A DNA stretch of 64,000 bases. Origin: Bog-473 sp963779735. GTDB taxonomy: Bacteria; Actinomycetota; Acidimicrobiia; Acidimicrobiales; RAAP-2. How positions within the stretch are numbered: the stretch's first letter is position 1; each line of letters begins with the position of its first letter. Shown here one piece after another: positions 44,256 through 52,489 of the stretch. The stretch is taken from NCBI GenBank assembly GCA_963779735.1, contig CAVZZJ010000006.1:558001-622000 (forward strand), read 5' to 3'. The notes beneath the pieces are model-generated. The model worked only from the letters and a program-made list of their open reading frames with translations, was not told the DNA's origin and did no database searches. A program made the translations under genes and the position numbers.

Positions 44256-44636
44256 CTACTGCTGACCCTCGCACGTAGCAAGGACCATCTTCAGATCCTT
44301 CTGGATGACGGCTTCATTGCCCGTCGACGGCACCCCCTTTGGGAGTTCTTCCAGTTCCTTTTTGAGGCAGGTATCAATGCCCGTCGGGAGCTTGACGCCG
44401 GACGGTGAGAACCAGACGGTGGTCGATGATCCTTGGCTGACGCAAGTTGATTCGAGTAGCGAGTCCGTACAGCGGGCGTCCGACGTCGCCGCCGACGCCG
44501 ACGTCGATGCCGATGCCGATACCGCCGCCGTGTGCGTTTCCGGCGCTTGTGACGCTCCCAACGCAATGCCCAGTTCCGTGGCGACGAAAAGGAGCGCCAG
44601 GAGCAAGTAGGGCATCAGATCCCGGTTCGAGTTCAC
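44256..44636 (-). CDS. secreted or anchored small protein
   Basis: A 126-residue protein with an N-terminal helix (MPYLLLALLFVATELGIALG), an Ala/Ser low-complexity linker, and a domain with four Cys (RCTDSLLESTC ... DTCLKKEL ... LATCEGQQ) that could form two disulphides. No known family. Confidence 0.55.
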   Translation of the reverse strand: MNSNRDLMPYLLLALLFVATELGIALGASQAPETHTAAVSASASTSASAATSDARCTDSLLESTCVSQGSSTTVWFSPSGVKLPTGIDTCLKKELEELPKGVPSTGNEAVIQKDLKMVLATCEGQQ

Positions 44637-44683
44637 GAAGTCACGCTACGTCCTCGTTTTGGGGTCGAGCCGCTCACCGGCCG

Positions 44684-44917
44684 CTAGAGGTCTGATGGAT
44701 CGCTTGAACCCGTGCTGCGCCCACCCGAGCCACCGAACGGCCCACCACCGCCAGCAAACGGACCTCGCCTACCGCCGCCTCGGCGCAAGAAGCGGAAGCT
44801 CAGGGCGAGGGCCAGCGCCACGATGATGAAGTACCAGGGGGCCGCGGAGTGCGTCGCAGCAAGCACCGTGATGAGCGTAAACGACAATCTGCTGATCACG
44901 AGGCCGCCCCTCTTCAT
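44684..44917 (-). CDS. small membrane protein with Gly-rich tail
   Basis: A 77-residue frame with helix APWYFIIVALALALSFRF followed by an Arg/Gly-rich tail (RRGGGRRGPFAGGGGPFGG). Start ATG without a clear ribosome-binding site. Confidence 0.45.
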   Translation of the reverse strand: MKRGGLVISRLSFTLITVLAATHSAAPWYFIIVALALALSFRFLRRGGGRRGPFAGGGGPFGGSGGRSTGSSDPSDL

Positions 44918-44976
44918 GGGGACGTGAGTTTGTCAACCCGTACATTCCCTCGCTTTGAGTGCCCTTCGACAAGGGA

Positions 44977-45045
44977 TTACTGTCCCTCGTTGTCGAGTAG
45001 ACGCTGCATCTCATTCCGCAGCCGGCGGTGGGGCCGAGTAGTTAG
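44977..45045 (-). pseudogene. relic of a small coiled-coil gene (MQRLLD tail), copy 1
   Basis: The minus strand reads RPHRRLRNEMQRLLDNEGQ then stop. The tail LRxxMQRLLDxE recurs at 46539 and 47102. Only the C-terminus is left. The next bases resemble the R2 block GGCAGTAATCCC. Confidence 0.4.
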
Positions 45046-45066
45046 ACACCGTAATCGAGAACCTAG

Positions 45067-45438
45067 CTACGAGGCCAGATGCTCGCTGACGCCGCCGATG
45101 AGGTCTGGGATCTCATTCTTGGCCTTTGCAGATGCTCGCACAAACAGATCGGCCAAGTAGGAGGCGAAGTTCATCACCTCAACCTCGGGCGAGTGACCGA
45201 ACAAAGGGATGGGCTCGCTTTGATGATCCATCCCGGCAACCGTCAACAGAGAGGCACGGATGGCCAGCATGGCTGAGCGGTAATCGCTGGGGTCAATGGC
45301 GTTGCGCTGCATCCAGACGGATAATCCCAGTTGAAGGGGCACAAGGTCCTTGGGAACGTTGCCTCGTAGCTGGGTATCATGTTGATCTTCCGGCCCAACC
45401 AGGGTGAGCTGGGGCTTGGAGGTCACCGTGGACGACAT
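45067..45438 (-). CDS. orphan protein divergent from ku
   Basis: A 123-residue protein starting MSSTVTSKPQLTLVGPEDQH at 45438, helix-rich (LQLGLSVWMQRNAIDPSDYR; FASYLADLFVRASAKAKNEI). The gap to ku is 71 bases. No domain recognised. Confidence 0.5.
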   Translation of the reverse strand: MSSTVTSKPQLTLVGPEDQHDTQLRGNVPKDLVPLQLGLSVWMQRNAIDPSDYRSAMLAIRASLLTVAGMDHQSEPIPLFGHSPEVEVMNFASYLADLFVRASAKAKNEIPDLIGGVSEHLAS

Positions 45439-45509
45439 GAGACCTAGTGTGCCCAGCGGTTGTGACAGAGGTGGTGGATCCCCGGTCTGACCTGGGTAAA
45501 GATTGTGGC

Positions 45510-46421
45510 ATGGCACGAACAATCTGGAAGGGCTCGCTGAGCTTTGGCCTCGTTAATGTCCCGGTTGGCCTCTACCCAGCGACCCAGGACAAGAGCATCC
45601 ACTTCAATCAGTTCGAGAAGGGGACCTCCGATCGCATCCGCTACAAGAAGGTGAACGAACGCACGGGTAAAGAGGTCGAGTCGGCCAATATCGTCAAGGG
45701 CTTCGACTCCGGCGGCGGCGAATATGTCATGTTGAGCGATGAGGAGTTGGCGGCCGCCGAGCCAGAACGATCCCGCCAGATTGAGATCACCGACTTTGTC
45801 GATCTGGACGAGATCGACCCGGTGTTCTATCGAACGACCTACTACCTCGCTCCAGAGGGTAAAGGCACCGACAAGCCATACGCCCTCTTGCGCAAGGCCA
45901 TGCAAGAGTCACGCAAAGTAGCCATCGCCACCTTGGTCATGAGGAACAAGGAGTACCTGGTGGCCATCCGCCCCGAAGGCGATCTGCTGGCGCTCGAAAC
46001 CATGTTCTTTGCCGATGAGGTCCGCTCAGCGGACCAAGACCTGCCCCGCATCCCCGACGATGCAGATCTGAGTGAGCGTGAGATCTCCATGGCGAACGTC
46101 CTGATCGACTCGATGCAGAGTAAGTGGGACCCGGATCGATTCCGTGACACCCACCGTGAAAAGGTCGAGGCACTGATAGAAGCCAAGAGCCAGGGTCAGA
46201 CCATTGTCGCTGCAAGACCTTCTCAAGCTCCCAAGGTCGTCGATCTTCTGGAGGCCCTTCAAGCAAGCATCAGTGCGAGCCAGTCGAACAGTGAAGAGCC
46301 GACGCCCAAACCGGCCCGGTCCACGACCGCAACAAAGAAGGCTCCCAGAAAACGTGCGCCCGCAACCAAATCGGCCGCCAAGAAGCCTTCGGCGTCAAGG
46401 TCAGTGCGCAAGGCGTCCTGA
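45510..46421 (+). CDS. ku: bacterial Ku protein
   Basis: A 303-residue Ku starting MARTIWKGSLSFGLVNVPVG. The core reads KSIHFNQFEKGTSDRIRYKK, DLDEIDPVFYRTTYYLAP and ETMFFADEVRSADQDLP, all characteristic. A Lys/Ala/Pro-rich basic tail follows, typical of actinobacterial Ku and involved in DNA binding. It would bind double-strand ends for non-homologous end joining with LigD. No ligD is in the window. The gene is intact within a decayed region. Confidence 0.92.
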   Translation: MARTIWKGSLSFGLVNVPVGLYPATQDKSIHFNQFEKGTSDRIRYKKVNERTGKEVESANIVKGFDSGGGEYVMLSDEELAAAEPERSRQIEITDFVDLDEIDPVFYRTTYYLAPEGKGTDKPYALLRKAMQESRKVAIATLVMRNKEYLVAIRPEGDLLALETMFFADEVRSADQDLPRIPDDADLSEREISMANVLIDSMQSKWDPDRFRDTHREKVEALIEAKSQGQTIVAARPSQAPKVVDLLEALQASISASQSNSEEPTPKPARSTTATKKAPRKRAPATKSAAKKPSASRSVRKAS

Positions 46422-46538
46422 TACGACCTACGGCCGGGGGTGTCGGTTACCCAAACGGCGGCGGGTCGTCCTTTCCCTCGGATTCACTCCGTTCGACCAG
46501 GTCCGTGTCGTAAATCTCAGCCCATGTCCCGGCCGCCA

Positions 46539-46600
46539 TCACGGCCCAGGATCGTCGTCCAGCAGGCGCTGCATGCTGTCTAGCCCCCGTTTAGTCCTCG
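46539..46600 (-). pseudogene. relic of the MQRLLD coiled-coil gene, copy 2
   Basis: Reads RTKRGLDSMQRLLDDDPGP then stop at 46539. No start codon or N-terminal part can be found upstream. Confidence 0.35.
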
Positions 46601-46634
46601 ACGCCAACTTCGACCCCGACGCCGAATCATTCCT

Positions 46635-46907
46635 CTACTTGGTCAAGGGCGTAGCCGACCGGGCCCATTTCAGAGGGGAGAAACGAGCCCGGAATGCCCG
46701 CAGACGTCGTCGAACGAACAGGCTTCGAGGTTTCGGTCTTGGGACGTTGGCCCTGGTGCGTGCCTCATTGGCGTGGGAGAGGCAGTAGTCCCCTCCGTCA
46801 TTGTGCCCCCAGCCCGGCCCAACAACTCGGGCCCGGTCCCATTGATCCCTGACCATGAGCTGCTTCCCACACCAGTCACAGGAAATCACATTGCCCGTCG
46901 CAGTCAC
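46635..46907 (-). CDS. small Cys-pair protein
   Basis: A 90-residue frame from a GTG (AGGG nine bases upstream) with ISCDWCGKQLMVRDQWDRAR and DYCLSHANEARTRANV: a CxxC and a CxxH that may bind zinc. The C-terminal half is very basic and looks poorly conserved. No family recognised. Confidence 0.4.
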   Translation of the reverse strand: MTATGNVISCDWCGKQLMVRDQWDRARVVGPGWGHNDGGDYCLSHANEARTRANVPRPKPRSLFVRRRLRAFRARFSPLKWARSATPLTK

Positions 46908-47101
46908 GGCGGAGAACCCTACCGGGGAAAAGTCCTGTTCGCCACGGCAAAATAGGCTGGCTTGCCCCTCGCCGAGGATGTCTCACTGGGGTCGCTAGGA
47001 CCCTTTAGGGCGGTCGCACAGACCCGCAGAGATCATCATCTCCCCATCGTGCGGCGGAAGGCGTGTGGGGTCTTATACGGCCCTAGCGATCCGGGGGCAG
47101 G

Positions 47102-47289
47102 TCACGATGACGGCTCGTCCAGTAGGCGCTGCATCCCATCCCGTAATCCCGTAGCCGCCGGATCTGGCCCTCCAGTGTCTGCAGCTCCCTCACGAGCTTC
47201 ATGGCCGCCTCCCCGTCCAGAGCCGGCGCTCCCACCCGGAGCATGGCGATGGAGCGCCTCAGGTTCTCCAGCTCGTGCCCACGGTCCAC
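47102..47289 (-). pseudogene. MQRLLD coiled-coil gene with an 8-base tandem duplication, copy 3
   Basis: The GTG at 47289 starts a helical protein (GHELENLRRSIAMLRVGAPA; EAAMKLVRELQTLEGQIRRL). The family tail RDGMQRLLDEPSS then appears after a duplicated CGGGATTA-like 8-mer that shifts the frame. Without it the product would be about 60 residues. A LexA box lies just upstream of the start. Confidence 0.5.
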
Positions 47290-47295
47290 GGGGTA

Positions 47296-47309
47296 CGAAC
47301 ATACGTTCG
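47296..47309. promoter_or_regulatory. LexA/SOS box
   Basis: CGAAC-ATAC-GTTCG matches the actinobacterial and Bacillus LexA half sites CGAAC and GTTCG with four bases between. It lies seven bases upstream of the GTG at 47289 on the minus strand. It implies that the relic gene was once DNA-damage inducible. Confidence 0.55.
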
Positions 47310-47517
47310 ATGTAGGGTTTCATCGAGGCCCCGTGTCCGTCAGTGGGAGAGTCGGTTCAGATCCTCTTGGCGTGCACAATGGCGTGCAACAAGCATCGGT
47401 AGGGAGGGGAGAGGTGTGGTTGGTAGCGGTAGGGAACTTTATAGCCTCTGAACTGCCAAAACAGTGAAAAGCCGATGTCTTGGCTGGTATCCGGATCGTC
47501 CAAGAATCGGCCCAAAA

Positions 47518-47556
47518 CTAACCATCAGGTTGCGCGTCCGAATCGTGCCGGGGGCG
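47518..47556 (+). repeat. tRNA-like 3' end, possible island attachment site
   Basis: An anticodon-loop-like CTAACCATCAG is followed by a T-arm GCGCG-TCCGAAT-CGTGC (5-base stem with one G-T pair, 7-base loop close to TTCGAAT) and acceptor strand CGGGGGC. No matching 5' half (GCCCCCG) lies upstream. It marks the switch from the decayed accessory region to the core DNA. Confidence 0.4.
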
Positions 47557-47575
47557 CGCAGTGGCCAAGCCATGA

Positions 47576-47996
47576 TCAGTCCGGTGGTGGCGTGCCGATC
47601 ACCACGACCGACGACGTGCAGCCCTCCGGGCCGGCTAGCCACGCGTGGTCGACTCCCCCCACGAAGACGCAATCACCGGGCTCGAGGTGGTGCGGACCGT
47701 CGTCGAGGAGGATGTCGACGTCGCCGGAGATGATCGTGTCGAAATCGATGCTGTCGGTGTGGTGCACGTGCGAACGCTGTCCGGGTTGGAACTGGACCAG
47801 CATCCATCGCGCGATTCCCGGGGCGATCTCCAGGTCCACGTAGGCGGCGCTGCCCGGCGGTCGGACGGGGGGAGGGCAGGACGGCGTCTGGTGGATGAGC
47901 TCTGTGGACGGAGCGTCGGCCCGGTCGGGAAATACCGCCTCCTCGACGACGCACGAGTGCCCGTCGGCGTCCACCCCGATCACGAGCCGTCGCATG
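47576..47996 (-). CDS. cupin-domain protein
   Basis: A 139-residue cupin starting MRRLVIGVDADGHSCVVEEA. Cupin motif 1 is GQRSHVHHTDSIDFDTIISG (metal His and Glu/Asp region) and motif 2 is HHLEPGDCVFVGGVDHAW. An upstream ATG at 48076 adds residues not typical of the family. Ligand unknown. Confidence 0.75.
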
Positions 47997-48082
47997 TGGA
48001 CACTCTGCCATGGCGTCGGAGTCGGTGCGTCGCCCGTGGTCCCGATGAGGCAACACGGCGTAGGGCCCCGTGCCAACGGGCG

Positions 48083-48910
48083 TCAGCCGATATGGCCGCT
48101 GACGTAGGCTTTCGTGCGGGGATCCTTCGGGTTGGCGAAGACGTCGGCGGTGGGCCCGGTTTCCACCAGTGTCCCGGCGTTCTCCTCGCCGAGGAGGAAC
48201 ACGGCCGTGCGGTGCGAGATCCTGGTCGCCTGGAAGAGGTTGTGGGTCACCAGGGCGATGGTCAGGTGGGAGGACAGCTGGACGATCAGCTCTTCAATGT
48301 GGGCCGACGCCAAGGGGTCCAGAGCCGAGCACGGCTCGTCGAGCAGCAGCACCTCGGGCTCGACGGCCAGGGCGCGGGCGATGCAGAGGCGCTGTTGCTG
48401 GCCGCCCGAGAGTCGAACGGCGGGCAGCCCGAGCCTGTTCTTGACCGAGTCCCACAGCGCCGCCTGGCGTAGCGCGGCCTCGGCAGCCTCCAGCAGGAAT
48501 CCGCGCTTCTTCACGTGGTTCAGCCGGAGGCCCGCGACCACGTTGTCGAAGATGCTCAGGGTCGGGAAGAGGTTGGGTCGTTGGAACACCATGCCCACCG
48601 TGGTGCGGACCAGTTCGGGCTGCGTGTCGCGGGCGTAGACGTCGAGGCCGCCTATCCGGATCACCCCGCTCACTCGTCCCGTGGTGTGGTCGTGCATCCG
48701 GTTGATCGACCGCAGGATGGTGGTCTTGCCGCATCCGGACGGGCCCAGCAGCGCGGTGACCTGGTTTCTCGGGAACTCCAGGCTCACGTCGCGTACGGCG
48801 ACCTGCTTGGCGTTCTCCTGCCTCCCGTAGGTCACCGTGACGTGCTCGAGGGTGATGGCCGTCTCCTCGCCGTCCGCACCCGTCGTCCTCGTCACCGGAC
48901 TATCGAGCAT
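48083..48910 (-). CDS. pstB: phosphate ABC transporter ATPase PstB
   Basis: A 275-residue ABC ATPase: Walker A LLGPSGCGKTT, the Q loop in MVFQRPNLFP, signature RLSGGQQQRL, Walker B EVLLLDEP and the switch His in LVTHN. It powers phosphate import through PstC/PstA with PstS. Last of four minus-strand genes pstS-pstC-pstA-pstB. The ATG at 48910 overlaps the pstA end by 11 bases. Confidence 0.92.
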   Translation of the reverse strand: MLDSPVTRTTGADGEETAITLEHVTVTYGRQENAKQVAVRDVSLEFPRNQVTALLGPSGCGKTTILRSINRMHDHTTGRVSGVIRIGGLDVYARDTQPELVRTTVGMVFQRPNLFPTLSIFDNVVAGLRLNHVKKRGFLLEAAEAALRQAALWDSVKNRLGLPAVRLSGGQQQRLCIARALAVEPEVLLLDEPCSALDPLASAHIEELIVQLSSHLTIALVTHNLFQATRISHRTAVFLLGEENAGTLVETGPTADVFANPKDPRTKAYVSGHIG

Positions 48911-49844
48911 GGCGGGTGGCGTAGGAGGCGATGGTCCGGGCAACGATGCTCAGGAGGAGAACGAAGACCAGGAGGACCAGCGCGGTGGCCCAGGCGACGG
49001 ACTGCAGGTGGGCGTCGGCCTGGGTGCCGTCGGTGTAGATGGTGAGCGGCATGGCCTGCATGGGCTTGAACGGGTTGGTCTCGAGGAACTGGCTCCCGAA
49101 GATCGTAAAAAGGAGGGGCGCCGTCTCCCCGACCGCTCGGGCCACCCCCAACAGGTTGCCCGTCACGATGCCGGGCAGGGCGTTGCGCAGCACCACCGAC
49201 CGGGCGACGCGGGAGCGCCGCGCGCCCAGGGCGAGGGCGGCGTCCCACAGGTCCTCGGGCACGGCGCGCATCGCCACCTCGTCGGCGCGGACGAGGATGG
49301 GCACCATCAGGACGGCCAGGGCGAAGCTTCCCGTGATGCCGGCGTAGCCCGAAGCCCCGAGCGGCACGACGATGAGGGCGTAGGCGTAAATGCCGATGGC
49401 GATGGAGGGGATGCCGGACATCACGTCGGCGACGAAGCGGATGCCCGCCGCCACCCGGCCCCGCCTCTCCACCAGGAAGAGCGCCACGGCCAGGCCCACC
49501 GGGACCGCCATCACGGCGGCCAACCCGACGATGATCAGCGTGCCCACGATGGCGTTGGCGATGCCGCCCCCCGGGACCCCGTAGGGAGCGGGGACCTGGG
49601 TGAAGAAGCCCCACGAGAGCCCCTGGACTCCCCGGTCGACGGTGTAGGCGACCAGAGCGACCAGGGGGACGAGGGCGATGCACAGTGCGACGTAGCAGGC
49701 GACACGGGTGGCGTCTCCCAGCAACCGCCTGCGGCGCAGCGACGAACGGGACGCCTGCCGCACCGCGTCGCGCCGGCGGGCGATGGATGCCGGGGACAAG
49801 AGCTCCGAGGGTTCGAGGGTGGAGGGTTCCGAGGTGAGGGTCAC
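48900..49844 (-). CDS. pstA: phosphate ABC transporter permease PstA
   Basis: A 314-residue polytopic permease with the conserved BPD_transp_1 loop (EDLWDAALALGARRSRVARS, VVLRNALPGI) that contacts PstB, and an early conserved PYGVPGGGIANAIVGT. Its start overlaps the pstC stop by four bases (ATGA-type), so translation is coupled. Part of the Pst operon. Confidence 0.9.
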   Translation of the reverse strand: MTLTSEPSTLEPSELLSPASIARRRDAVRQASRSSLRRRRLLGDATRVACYVALCIALVPLVALVAYTVDRGVQGLSWGFFTQVPAPYGVPGGGIANAIVGTLIIVGLAAVMAVPVGLAVALFLVERRGRVAAGIRFVADVMSGIPSIAIGIYAYALIVVPLGASGYAGITGSFALAVLMVPILVRADEVAMRAVPEDLWDAALALGARRSRVARSVVLRNALPGIVTGNLLGVARAVGETAPLLFTIFGSQFLETNPFKPMQAMPLTIYTDGTQADAHLQSVAWATALVLLVFVLLLSIVARTIASYATRHAR

Positions 49845-50902
49845 GCCGATGCTCCTTCGGGGGTGGGGGTGGCCTCTTCGGGCTCGTCCCGCTCGTGGCC
49901 CCTCGATCGGCGCGGCCGGAGCAGGAGCTGCCCCCCGATGTTGGCGACGGCGGTGAAGGCGAGGAGGACCACGACCAGCCCGATGACCGCGCTGCGCTGT
50001 AGGCCGGAGGCCTCGGAGAAGAAGACGACCACCGCCGAGCCCAGCGTGGTCCCGGTATCGAGGAGGGAGTGGGGGAGCGTCACCCCACCACCGATGACCA
50101 GGGAGACGGCGATCGCCTCCCCGAGCGCTCGGCCCATGGCCAGGGTGATGGCCGCTTCAATGCCGGAGCGGGCCCCGGGGATGACCGCCCGGCGCACCAC
50201 CTGCCACTTGGTGCCGCCGAGGGCGAGGGCCGCCTCCCGGTCGGCGATCGACACCCCCTGCAGGGCGATGCGGGTCAGCGCCACCATGGTCGGCAGCATC
50301 ATGACGGCGAGCACCACCGACGCCAAGAGGATGCCCGTCCCGAGATCCTCACCGGTGAAGAGATGGCGCACGAGCGGGATCTCCTGCAGGAACGGCTCCA
50401 CGTCGCGTTCGAAGATGGGCACGAGGATCAGCAGCGCCCACAGCCCGACCACGATGCTGGGCACGGCGGCGAGGAGGTCGATGGAGGTCGACAGCGGTCC
50501 GGCCAGGCGGCGCGGCAGGAACTCCGAGAGGGCGGTGGCGGTGGCGATGCCCACCGGGATGGCGACGAGCAGGCCGAGCCCGGTGGTGAGCAGCGTGTCG
50601 ACGATGAAGACGCCCGCCCCGAACTTCCCGGCGTCGGGATCCCACACCCCGCTGAAGATGAAGCTGAAGCCCGAGTGGCGGAAGGCCGGGGCGGCCTGCC
50701 ACACCAGGCTGACCACCAGCGAGACCACCACGGCCGCGAACAGGAGTGCGCCCCCCCAGCGAACGGCCGCGTAGACGCGCCCGCCCGGGCGGCGATGGCG
50801 GTGGGCGACCAGTGCAGCGATGCGCCCGCGGCCTTCTGACGGGGTGGGCTCCGCCACCCGCGTGCCGCCCTCAGGTTCGCCGCTCGGCCCCCCGCTGGTC
50901 AT
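49841..50902 (-). CDS. pstC: phosphate ABC transporter permease PstC
   Basis: A 353-residue permease with six or more helices and the EAA-type loop (SIADREAALALGGTKWQVVR, RAVIPGARSGIEAAIT). It follows pstS by 37 bases. It forms the membrane channel with PstA. The N-terminal 50 residues are basic and hydrophilic. Confidence 0.9.
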   Translation of the reverse strand: MTSGGPSGEPEGGTRVAEPTPSEGRGRIAALVAHRHRRPGGRVYAAVRWGGALLFAAVVVSLVVSLVWQAAPAFRHSGFSFIFSGVWDPDAGKFGAGVFIVDTLLTTGLGLLVAIPVGIATATALSEFLPRRLAGPLSTSIDLLAAVPSIVVGLWALLILVPIFERDVEPFLQEIPLVRHLFTGEDLGTGILLASVVLAVMMLPTMVALTRIALQGVSIADREAALALGGTKWQVVRRAVIPGARSGIEAAITLAMGRALGEAIAVSLVIGGGVTLPHSLLDTGTTLGSAVVVFFSEASGLQRSAVIGLVVVLLAFTAVANIGGQLLLRPRRSRGHERDEPEEATPTPEGASA

Positions 50903-50939
50903 GATGTCGACACCCTATGGCCCATGTCCGGGCCGTGGC

Positions 50940-52292
50940 TCAATTGGTGAAGATCGGCGATCCGCTCGAGGTCTCCAGTCCGAGCAGCGTCTGGTGGGCC
51001 AGTGCCACGGCGTTGGCGGGCAGTGGGGCGTACCCCAGGCCCGAGGCGTAACCCTGCGCCGTCGTGATGAGCCACTGGAAGAGCTTGCCCAGCACGATGC
51101 CGGTGTCCGTGGTCGACTGCTTCTGGTAGACGAGGGCCCAGCTGAAGTTGGCCAGTGGGTACGTACCGCTCCCGGCCCCGTTGACGATGTTGAAGTCGGT
51201 GGAGCTCAAACCGCTGGCCTGGGCTCCGGCGGCGCCGATGGTGGTGGCCGAAGGCGTGACGAAGGCACCGGCCTGGTTCTCGACCGCCGCGTTGGTGAAG
51301 TTTGCTTCCAGGGCGTAGGAGTACTCCACGTAGCCGATGGCCCCCTGCGTCTCTTGAATGTAGGTGGCGACGCCGGCGTTGAGGTCCTCACCGGTGTCGC
51401 CGCTCGCCCGGCCGGCGGTGGGCCAGGTCGTAGAGGGAGAGGTGGTGCCGATGGCCGAGGTCCACGCCGTGCTGGTGTCGATCAGGTACTGGTCGAGGTC
51501 GTAGCCGGGGCCCGAGGTGTCGGTCCGGAATACCGGGACGATGTTGTCGCTCGACGGGCAGTTGGGGGACAGCTGACTCCAGTTGGTGATCTGGCGCAGG
51601 TAGATCTGGGCGATCTGGGGGCCGCTCAGGTGCAGGCCGGATCCCGCGCACGACTCGTTGTAGGAGATGGAGACGCCACCGAGGTCCACCGGGACCTGCA
51701 GGACCGGGCCCTTGGACGCGGCCAGCTGGGCCGCCGTCATCGGGACCTCGCTCTGGCCGAAGCTGGCCGTGTTCTGCTCAATGGCGGTCACGCCGGGCCC
51801 GCTTCCGGACCCCGAGTAGTTGACGGTGACCCCGGAGTTCGCCGCGTGGTACTCGTAGAGGGCCTTGCCGTAGAACGGCACGATCGAGCTCGACCCGATC
51901 CCGGTCAGGGCGGCTCCGGGGGAGGAGGTGGGGTCGGCCGAGAGCGAGCCGCCCGGAGTGGAGGAGACCGGGGCCTTGGCCGCCGTCGTGGTGGTCACCG
52001 CCTTGGCGATCGGGGCCACCGTCGTGGCCGTCACCGCCTTGGTGCTCGGGGCCACTGTGGTCGCCGGCCCGGGGGCCGGGGTGGTAGTGGTGCTGGTCGT
52101 GGTGGTGGTGGCCGCCGAAGCCGATGCGTGGTGGTTGTCGGAGGTCTTCTTGGCCGCCGATGGGCTGGACGAACCGCACGCCGCGGTAATCAGCGCCGCC
52201 GCGGCCAGGACCGCCGCGACCTTGACCAGCCCGAGGGCGTGACGGTGGCCCCGGCTCCCGCGCGATGGTTCGGATTCGGTGATGGTCGGCAA
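50940..52292 (-). CDS. pstS: phosphate-binding lipoprotein PstS
   Basis: A 450-residue lipoprotein: lipobox LAAAALITAACGSS with the acylated Cys near residue 40, a long Thr/Ala/Val linker, then a PBP domain with the phosphate-loop motifs GIGSSSIVPFYGKALYEY, YSGSGSGPGVTAI and VFRTDTSGPG. The linker of over 80 residues is unusual and may span a thick wall. First gene of the operon. Confidence 0.92.
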   Translation of the reverse strand: MPTITESEPSRGSRGHRHALGLVKVAAVLAAAALITAACGSSSPSAAKKTSDNHHASASAATTTTTSTTTTPAPGPATTVAPSTKAVTATTVAPIAKAVTTTTAAKAPVSSTPGGSLSADPTSSPGAALTGIGSSSIVPFYGKALYEYHAANSGVTVNYSGSGSGPGVTAIEQNTASFGQSEVPMTAAQLAASKGPVLQVPVDLGGVSISYNESCAGSGLHLSGPQIAQIYLRQITNWSQLSPNCPSSDNIVPVFRTDTSGPGYDLDQYLIDTSTAWTSAIGTTSPSTTWPTAGRASGDTGEDLNAGVATYIQETQGAIGYVEYSYALEANFTNAAVENQAGAFVTPSATTIGAAGAQASGLSSTDFNIVNGAGSGTYPLANFSWALVYQKQSTTDTGIVLGKLFQWLITTAQGYASGLGYAPLPANAVALAHQTLLGLETSSGSPIFTN

Positions 52293-52389
52293 GGTGATTC
52301 GTCCTCATTCCTCTTTTGATCGGGGGAAGCGCAACGGGTCGTTCGATCGCCTCGGGTGCTGCCGCGGCTCCGCCCTATGGGCGGGGAGG

Positions 52390-52419
52390 ATTCTTGACTA
52401 AAAGCGTCAGCTTTGTCAA
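52390..52419 (-). promoter_or_regulatory. putative promoter of the pst operon
   Basis: On the minus strand TTGACA (52414-52419) and AAGAAT (52390-52395) are separated by 18 bases. About 100 bases of leader precede the pstS start. A Pho box (direct GTTCACC-like repeats) was not recognised. Confidence 0.35.
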
Positions 52420-52489
52420 ATGCATGTGATTCAGTAAGTTACCTGTATCGATGTAGCCGACCGGGCCGGCGGCCGTGGGCAGGCCGGTG

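Noticed and set aside
48837..50774. A 645-codon plus-strand open frame
   Set aside because: It lies antisense to pstA and pstC, which have full family signatures; long antisense frames are common in high-GC DNA.
50820..52319. A 499-codon plus-strand open frame, Gly/Arg/Val-rich
   Set aside because: Antisense to pstS; the composition mirrors the codon bias of the Thr/Ala linker.
52293..52489. Pho box in front of pstS
   Set aside because: No convincing pair of GTTCACC-like direct repeats could be found, so phosphate control is likely from biology but not shown by the sequence.
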